Source: an uncultured Megasphaera sp.
GTDB lineage: Bacteria; Bacillota; Negativicutes; Veillonellales; Megasphaeraceae
Assembly (NCBI GenBank): GCA_934193515.1
Contig: CAKPVJ010000008.1
Location: forward strand, 7,535 to 71,534
Direction of reading: 5' to 3'
DNA: 64,000 bases
Part shown: piece after piece, positions 59,284 to 64,000 of the stretch
Numbering within the stretch: position 1 is the first letter of the stretch
Layout of the letters: each line of letters begins with the position of its first letter
The notes under the pieces: model-generated
What the model saw: only the letters and a program-made list of their open reading frames with translations
What the model was told of the DNA's origin: nothing
The model's database searches: none
Translations under genes and position numbers: made by a program

Positions 59284-60618
59284 ATGGAACAACGTATTCC
59301 ACCGCAAAATGTAGAGGCAGAACAAGCCGTCTTGGGAGCCATGATGCTTGACCATAATGCTGTCATTGCGGCGATGGAAAAGCTGACTCCCAATGATTTT
59401 TATCGGGAAGTACATCGGATTATCTTTGAAGCGATGGAGCATCTGCACCATGACAATAAAGAAATCGATGTCATTACGCTTCCGGAAGAACTGCGGCGCA
59501 TGAAAAAAATGGACGATGTCGGCGGCATCGAATATATTTTAAGTCTGCCGAATCTCGTTGCGACAGCAGCGAATATCGAATATCATGCCAATATCGTGGC
59601 AGAAAAAGCATTGGCACGCAATTTGATTACTACCTGCACTGATTTGACAGCAGCCGCCTACGATGGTGAAAAAGAGCCGGAAGATTTGCTGGATGATGCG
59701 GAACGGCGGATTTTACAGCTGTCGGAAAATAAAAACCGCGGCGATTTTTCTCCTGTAGGGGCCGTAGTGGAAGAAACACTGGATAAAATTACCAAGCTTT
59801 ACGAAAATAAAGCCGGTCTTACAGGTCTTCCTACGGGATTTCGCGATTTGGATCGCATGACATCGGGACTACAGCCTTCTGATTTGATTTTGGTGGCAGC
59901 TCGTCCGAGTATGGGGAAGACGGCATTTACTTTGAACATTGCGCAGAATGTCGGCGTACGCCAGCATAAGACCGTAGCGTTCTTTTCTTTGGAAATGTCA
60001 CAGGAACAGCTCGTGCAGCGTATTTTGTGCCAGATTTCGCATATTGATTCACAAAAACTGCGCACAGGGCAGCTGAACAGCGATGAAGAATGGACTCGGT
60101 TGACCGACGCCTGCGACAAACTGTATCAGGCACCAATTTATATTGATGATACGCCGGGTATTTCCGTAGCGGAAATGCGTTCCAAGGCTAGACGGCTGAA
60201 ATCCGAACACGGCCTGGACCTGATTGTTGTCGATTACCTGCAGCTCATGCAGGGCCGCAACGCAGAAAGCCGCCAGCAGGAAATTTCTGAAATTTCCCGT
60301 TCCTTAAAAGCACTGGCGCGGGAATTAAAAGTGCCGCTGATTGCCTTGTCACAGCTCAGCCGAAGCGTAGAAAGCCGTCAGGATAAACGGCCGATGCTGA
60401 GCGACCTGCGAGAATCCGGCGCATTGGAACAAGATGCGGATATTGTATCGTTCCTGTATCGTGAAGATTACTACGACAAAGAAACAGAAAATCAGCACAT
60501 TACAGAAGTTATTTTAGCAAAACACCGCAATGGTCCTGTCGGCTCCATTAAATTGTATTTTAAAGGGGAATATACGTTATTTCTCAACTTGGATACAACA
60601 CACGAAGACCATGCATAA
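59284..60618 (+). CDS. dnaB: Replicative DNA helicase
   Basis: 444 residues. Hexameric fork helicase. N-terminal domain begins P-P-Q-N-V-E-A-E-Q-A-V-L-G-A-M; the RecA-like core has A-R-P-S-M-G-K-T-A-F (Walker A), F-F-S-L-E-M-S, V-V-D-Y-L-Q-L-M (Walker B) and S-Q-L-S-R-S-V-E-x-R. Start 13 bases after the Lon gene. Ends at a terminator. Confidence 0.97.
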   Translation: MEQRIPPQNVEAEQAVLGAMMLDHNAVIAAMEKLTPNDFYREVHRIIFEAMEHLHHDNKEIDVITLPEELRRMKKMDDVGGIEYILSLPNLVATAANIEYHANIVAEKALARNLITTCTDLTAAAYDGEKEPEDLLDDAERRILQLSENKNRGDFSPVGAVVEETLDKITKLYENKAGLTGLPTGFRDLDRMTSGLQPSDLILVAARPSMGKTAFTLNIAQNVGVRQHKTVAFFSLEMSQEQLVQRILCQISHIDSQKLRTGQLNSDEEWTRLTDACDKLYQAPIYIDDTPGISVAEMRSKARRLKSEHGLDLIVVDYLQLMQGRNAESRQQEISEISRSLKALARELKVPLIALSQLSRSVESRQDKRPMLSDLRESGALEQDADIVSFLYREDYYDKETENQHITEVILAKHRNGPVGSIKLYFKGEYTLFLNLDTTHEDHA

Positions 60619-60679
60619 TAAAAAAGAGGGATACCGCTTGTCCGGCAGCATGCTGCCAGTACAAGGCATCCCTTTTTTG
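60619..60679 (+). terminator. Intrinsic terminator after dnaB
   Basis: A-run, AAGAGGGAT...ATCCCTTTTTT with an inner GGCAGCATGCTGCC palindrome; T-run at the end. Confidence 0.85.
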
Positions 60680-60696
60680 CTACAAAGGAGGGTGAC

Positions 60697-61650
60697 ATGG
60701 ATAAGAAAAAGAAAATGAGGACAGCGGCTGCTGTTGTTGTTTTGCTGTTTGCGGCAGTGATTACAGGCGCTGTCCTTTCGCGGACAGGCTGGGTGGAAAC
60801 GTCATTGTCCCAAGAGAAAAAAGTCGCCGTTATTCGAGTCAGCGGCACGATTGTCGGCGGAGATAAAGAGAGCATGGGGCTGGGAAATGCTTCGACAACG
60901 ACGTCAGGTGCGCTCATGCGGCAGTTTCGCAAAGCGAGAAAGGATGACAGCGTCAAAGCGGTTCTTCTTCGTATAGACAGCCCCGGCGGCAGTGCGGCGG
61001 CGACTCAGGAAGCGGCTGAAGAATTGCGGCGTCTGAAAGAAGACGGCAAGCCCGTCGTCGTATCCATGGGAGATACTGCGGCATCCGGAGCCTATTGGCT
61101 GGCTGCATACGGAGATAGAATATACGCCAATCCGTCTACGATTACAGGCAGTATAGGCGTATATATGTCTTATTATGATTTGCAGGGATTAAGTCAGAAA
61201 ATCGGCATTAGTGAAGAAAAAATCAAATCAGGTGCTCATAAGGACATTTTTTCGCCTTTCCGGCCGATGACTGACGAAGAACGACAACTGACTCAGGCCA
61301 TGGTCAATAATATGTATGAACAGTTTGTAGATGTAGTAGCAGAAGAACGACACATGGATGAAAGTACGGTGCGTACGCTGGCAGACGGCCGAGTCTTTAC
61401 GGGCGCGCAGGCTGAGCAGTCCGGTCTTGTCGATGAAATGGGAAACTATTACGACGCATTGGCCTATGCCGGCCAGCTGATACAGGCAGATGCGGATAAT
61501 GTACCGATTGTTACCTATACAGATGATTTTAGCATGCGGCAGTTGTTACAGGGCAATATATCGTCCCTGCAGTTTATACAGTCTGCATTTGGGGTGCGGC
61601 AAGATATACCCTTGCCGCTGTTGATGATGAAAGGGGTATGGCAGCATTGA
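60697..61650 (+). CDS. sppA: Signal peptide peptidase SppA (short form)
   Basis: 317 residues, the Firmicute-type single-domain form. Membrane anchor at about 8-27. D-S-P-G-G-S (94-99), G-D-T-A-A-S130-G-A-Y-W with catalytic Ser130, and K-S-G-A-H-K182-D-I-F-S-P with catalytic Lys182; the 52-residue gap between them matches Bacillus SppA. It degrades leftover signal peptides in the membrane. AAGGAGGGTG upstream. Overlaps the next gene. Confidence 0.93.
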   Translation: MDKKKKMRTAAAVVVLLFAAVITGAVLSRTGWVETSLSQEKKVAVIRVSGTIVGGDKESMGLGNASTTTSGALMRQFRKARKDDSVKAVLLRIDSPGGSAAATQEAAEELRRLKEDGKPVVVSMGDTAASGAYWLAAYGDRIYANPSTITGSIGVYMSYYDLQGLSQKIGISEEKIKSGAHKDIFSPFRPMTDEERQLTQAMVNNMYEQFVDVVAEERHMDESTVRTLADGRVFTGAQAEQSGLVDEMGNYYDALAYAGQLIQADADNVPIVTYTDDFSMRQLLQGNISSLQFIQSAFGVRQDIPLPLLMMKGVWQH

Positions 61651-62210
61651 AACAGTATATAGAAGAAGCCATGATATTGGCATATGATCTGGTAACAGCC
61701 CCCAAAACCACCTTGATGAATATTACGAAGGAACAGCGGCTGTATGAAGGGTGGATTATCTGGTTTTTGTCAACGTTGTTGTCCGTTATTTCGGTATATG
61801 TGCAGTGGGAACGGGCCGGCGTATGGCTGCTGATAGCTATCTACGGCGGTGGTGCCGTCATGCTGCTGATAGAAGCGGCCCTGCTCCATGGAACGGCGCA
61901 GCTCCTTGGCGGCAGCGGCGCATGGAAAGGTATCCTGGCCGCGTTGTGCTTTTGCGGTATTCCTGCCAATATAGGCACGCTGGCTGGCACATTTGCGTTT
62001 ATTTTACCGGGAAGTTTGGTTGGGCTTATCGTCTTTTTGTCCGGCCTTTGGGGCGTGATACTGATTGTGCTGGCGCTGCAGGCCAATTATGCGATGGGAG
62101 TAGGACGAAGCATTGCCGCCGTCTTTTTACCGATTGTTTTCTTGGCCGGCGTCTTTATCCTGCTGTGCATTTATGTCGTTGTTTCCGTCGCTTCCGTTTT
62201 TACCCTCTAG
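61638..62210 (+). CDS. Yip1-domain family membrane protein
   Basis: 190 residues with five membrane segments between about 40 and 188. The N-terminus (I-L-A-Y-D-L-V-T-A-P-K-T-T-L) and later F-C-G-I-P-A-N resemble bacterial Yip1/YIF1-type proteins of unknown role. ATG at 61638 overlaps the end of sppA by 13 bases, so the two are probably co-expressed. Its 3' end overlaps the convergent queG gene by 84 bases. Confidence 0.75.
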   Translation: MAALKQYIEEAMILAYDLVTAPKTTLMNITKEQRLYEGWIIWFLSTLLSVISVYVQWERAGVWLLIAIYGGGAVMLLIEAALLHGTAQLLGGSGAWKGILAALCFCGIPANIGTLAGTFAFILPGSLVGLIVFLSGLWGVILIVLALQANYAMGVGRSIAAVFLPIVFLAGVFILLCIYVVVSVASVFTL

Positions 62211-63077
62211 GCAGTCCATGTTGCGCAGCAGCGTTTTTTTGCCGCGCCAGGCAAATGCACGCATGCCAAACGCTTTTTGAAATTGTTTGTTGGAGAGGGA
62301 TTCCAGTTCTTCACGGGAAAGGAAAGCGATTCGGTCCTGCTGAAATTCGGGAAGCGGCGTCAGTGGTACCGTTTGGTTTAACGGGCAGACATCCTGGCAG
62401 ACATCACAGCCGAAAATGAGCGGCGTTTTGGACATGACCTGTTGTTCAGGCAGCGTAAAGCTGCCTTTTTTTTGTGTCAAATAGGATTTGCACAGCTGAT
62501 AATCATAGGTGCCGGAAGCAAAGCATTGTCCCGGGCAGGCGGCATGGCAGGCACCGCAGTGCCGGCATTCTTTGACTGTCGGCGTGTCCGGCTGGAAAGG
62601 GATCGTTGTCAAAATGCTGCCGATAAAAAAGTAAGAGCCGTATGTATCGTTGAAAAAGCAGTGATTGTCACCGTAAAAGCCGAGACCTGCTTCATAAGCC
62701 AGCCAGCGGTCTGCCAGCGGTGACGTATCGACGATTGCTTTATGCCTGTTGTTGGGATAGTGAGCGTCCAGATAGGAGATAATGCGGTCCAAATACCGAT
62801 GAACGACAGGGTGATAATCATAGCAGCGGCAGTACTGGGATAAGTTGGCATGCAGGTCGCGTCCGCCGTAGTAGGGAAAGAGAATGACAATAATAGACTG
62901 ACATTCCGGCAGTACGGATAAAGGCATATACCGTTCCGGTCCCTGGCCGGCGGCCAGCGGGCAGATGGGGATATCGCCTGCTTGCGGGGGAATGGGCAAT
63001 TGGGCCGGCGCGATGCCCAGACAATCGAGATGCAGCGAAGCGGCAAAGGCCTTGAGGGAAGTCGTTTCTATCATCAT
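62127..63077 (-). CDS. queG: Epoxyqueuosine reductase
   Basis: 316 residues from ATG 63077 (AGGAGA upstream); the frame runs 90 codons further with no site. It reduces epoxyqueuosine to queuosine in tRNA, using cobalamin and two 4Fe-4S clusters. D-T-S-P (117-120) supplies the likely catalytic Asp. Cluster Cys are 171, 174, 177 and 181 in C-R-H-C-G-A-C-H-A-A-C-P, and 224, 227 and 231 in C-D-V-C-Q-D-V-C-P. It is the short form without a C-terminal HEAT domain. Its last 28 codons lie antisense to the Yip1-type gene. A queuosine substrate, tRNA-Tyr, is encoded close by. Confidence 0.9.
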   Translation of the reverse strand: MMIETTSLKAFAASLHLDCLGIAPAQLPIPPQAGDIPICPLAAGQGPERYMPLSVLPECQSIIVILFPYYGGRDLHANLSQYCRCYDYHPVVHRYLDRIISYLDAHYPNNRHKAIVDTSPLADRWLAYEAGLGFYGDNHCFFNDTYGSYFFIGSILTTIPFQPDTPTVKECRHCGACHAACPGQCFASGTYDYQLCKSYLTQKKGSFTLPEQQVMSKTPLIFGCDVCQDVCPLNQTVPLTPLPEFQQDRIAFLSREELESLSNKQFQKAFGMRAFAWRGKKTLLRNMDCLEGKNGSDGNNDINAQQDKDAGQENNR

Positions 63078-63128
63078 ATACAAATCTCCTGAAAAAGTAA
63101 AAAAAATTTTAAAATACCTCTTGCAATT

Positions 63129-63151
63129 TACTATACAGTATAGTATACTAT
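63129..63151. promoter_or_regulatory. Palindromes upstream of queG
   Basis: TACTATAC-A-GTATAGTA (63129-63145) is a perfect 8-1-8 palindrome, overlapped by the 12-base ATAGTATACTAT (63140-63151). It could be an operator or part of the queG promoter on the minus strand. No PreQ1 riboswitch core was recognised. Confidence 0.4.
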
Positions 63152-63256
63152 CTAAGTCAGCGGTTTTAAAGAACTTTTTGAAAAGGTCTGAAGAAAACAT
63201 GAAAATGGGTTTCTCAGAAGCTTTCAAAAAAGAAATAAAAAAACTTCTGAAAGTGC

Positions 63257-63285
63257 TTGACAGGATGTAATGCTTCTGATAAAAT
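63257..63285 (+). promoter_or_regulatory. tRNA operon promoter
   Basis: TTGACA (63257-63262), exactly 17 bases, then TAAAAT (63280-63285): near consensus, 35 bases before the first tRNA. Confidence 0.88.
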
Positions 63286-63320
63286 AAGTTACGTTCCGTT
63301 AAGCAAACGAAACAAACCGA

Positions 63321-63396
<76 letters not shown>

Positions 63397-63403
63397 ATTA
63401 TCT

Positions 63404-63489
63404 GGTGGGGTTCCCGAGTGGCTAAAGGGAGCAGACTGTAAATCTGCCGGCGACTGCCTTCGAAGGTTCGAATCCTTCCCCCACCACCA
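63404..63489 (+). tRNA. tRNA-Tyr (anticodon GTA)
   Basis: Acceptor GGTGGGG/CCCCACC, anticodon loop CTGTAAA, long variable arm typical of Tyr, T-arm GTTCGAATC, encoded CCA. GTA tRNAs receive queuosine, the product of the nearby QueG pathway. Confidence 0.96.
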
Positions 63490-63499
63490 ACTTTTTCAT

Positions 63500-63575
<76 letters not shown>

Positions 63576-63629
63576 TATTTTTTTTGTTATGCAGTGAAAA
63601 CTACATATAGATGCTTTGAGCGGTATTAA

Positions 63630-63705
63630 GCTGTTGTAGCTCAGTCGGTAGAGCGTATCCTTGGTAAGGATAAGGTCACCGGTTCAATCCCGGTCAATAG
63701 CTCCA
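63630..63705 (+). tRNA. tRNA-Thr (anticodon GGT)
   Basis: Acceptor GCTGTTG/CAATAGC (one G-T pair), anticodon stem TATCC/GGATA with loop TTGGTAA, T-arm GTTCAATCC, encoded CCA. Confidence 0.95.
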
Positions 63706-63710
63706 ATCAT

Positions 63711-63787
63711 GGCGGCTTAGCTCAGTTGGCTAGAGCATGCGGTTCATACCCGCAGTGTCCAGAGTTCGAATCTCCGAGCCGCCACCA
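63711..63787 (+). tRNA. Elongator tRNA-Met (anticodon CAT)
   Basis: Acceptor GGCGGCT/AGCCGCC, anticodon stem TGCGG/CCGCA with loop TTCATAC, encoded CCA. The fully paired acceptor argues against initiator; a tRNA-Ile2 (lysidine) role cannot be excluded by eye. Confidence 0.9.
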
Positions 63788-63794
63788 CATTTAT

Positions 63795-63818
63795 AACCTC
63801 GTTTAACGAGGTTATTTC
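63795..63818 (+). terminator. Hairpin after the tRNA cluster
   Basis: AACCTCG and CGAGGTT pair around five bases; the T-run is short, so termination may be partial with readthrough toward tuf. Confidence 0.6.
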
Positions 63819-63926
63819 TATATGCAATAAAAAATTTTTTCTTTTTTTTAGAGAAAAAATGTCTATTGTATGTTAGAATACATATAGTTAGTAAGTTGAT
63901 TTTTCCTAAAGGAGGAAATGAGTAAA

Positions 63927-64000
63927 ATGGCTAAAGAACATTACGAAAGAACCAAACCGCATGTTAACATTGGTACTATCGGTCACGTTGACCATGGTAA
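63927..64000 (+). CDS. tuf: Elongation factor Tu, N-terminal part
   Basis: Only 24 codons are in the window: [24 protein letters not shown], ending within the GTP-binding P-loop. It brings aminoacyl-tRNA to the ribosome. AAAGGAGG lies 11 bases upstream of the chosen ATG; another in-frame ATG at 63918 is too close to it. The tRNA cluster just before is a common neighbour. Confidence 0.95.

Noticed and set aside
63918..63926. Earlier ATG for tuf
   Set aside because: Only two bases from the GGAGG site and not part of the conserved EF-Tu start M-A-K-E.

Overview
The window reads as the chromosome of a diderm Firmicute of the class Negativicutes, most like Megasphaera/Veillonella relatives. Typical Firmicute genes (RNase J, the yybS-gdpP-rplI-Lon-dnaB order, a zinc-type L28, a CcpN-type regulator, a tandem glycine riboswitch) sit beside a full outer-membrane block: MlaEFD, TolC, TamB, BamA, three Skp/OmpH proteins, LpxD and an LpxL-type acyltransferase. 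The genus is inference; no rRNA is present. I see no phage, transposase or CRISPR array.

Layout. 1-531: end of a sodium/solute symporter. 959-2995 (minus): class A PBP. 3367-7399: PEP synthase, its CcpN-type repressor and its kinase/phosphatase-type regulator PSRP, with a 15-base motif shared upstream of ppsA and of the repressor gene. 7484-14458: the strangest region, a 1620-residue protein (HD, helical repeat, nucleotidyltransferase, phosphoribosyltransferase-like parts) translationally coupled to a malate/lactate-dehydrogenase-like protein and followed by a flavodoxin-fold reductase. 14511-22575: rpmB, recG, guaB, a TagA-type glycosyltransferase, phosphatidylserine synthase and decarboxylase, a GT2 enzyme and surE. 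22804-24526: promoter, tandem glycine riboswitch and AGCS amino-acid symporter. 24527-25209: terminators and a remnant of a GGDEF domain. 25210-28243: zinc uptake (znuA divergent from znuCB and a Fur-family gene) with two palindromes in the shared control region. 28259-29851: a class A beta-lactamase-fold protein without signal peptide, and a nitroreductase.

30160-48797 is the envelope block: MlaEFD (MlaD carries a C-terminal beta-barrel), TolC, an approximately 0.9 kb repeat island, TamB, a sigma factor, a single-pass protein, BamA, an unnamed small-barrel protein, three Skp-like chaperones, lpxD and an acyltransferase. Together these would move lipid across the envelope, insert outer-membrane proteins and make lipid A. 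49025-50708 holds an ArsR-type metal sensor, a SixA-type phosphatase and thiD; then a secreted protein of unknown role, RNase J, and yybS-gdpP-rplI-lon-dnaB. After sppA, a Yip1-type membrane protein and queG (minus), the window ends with five tRNA genes behind a near-consensus promoter and the first codons of tuf.

Starts were re-chosen from ribosome binding sites where the longest reading frame looked wrong (for example 7484, 12343, 17003, 26145, 46856, 53884 and 63077). Motif positions were counted by eye.
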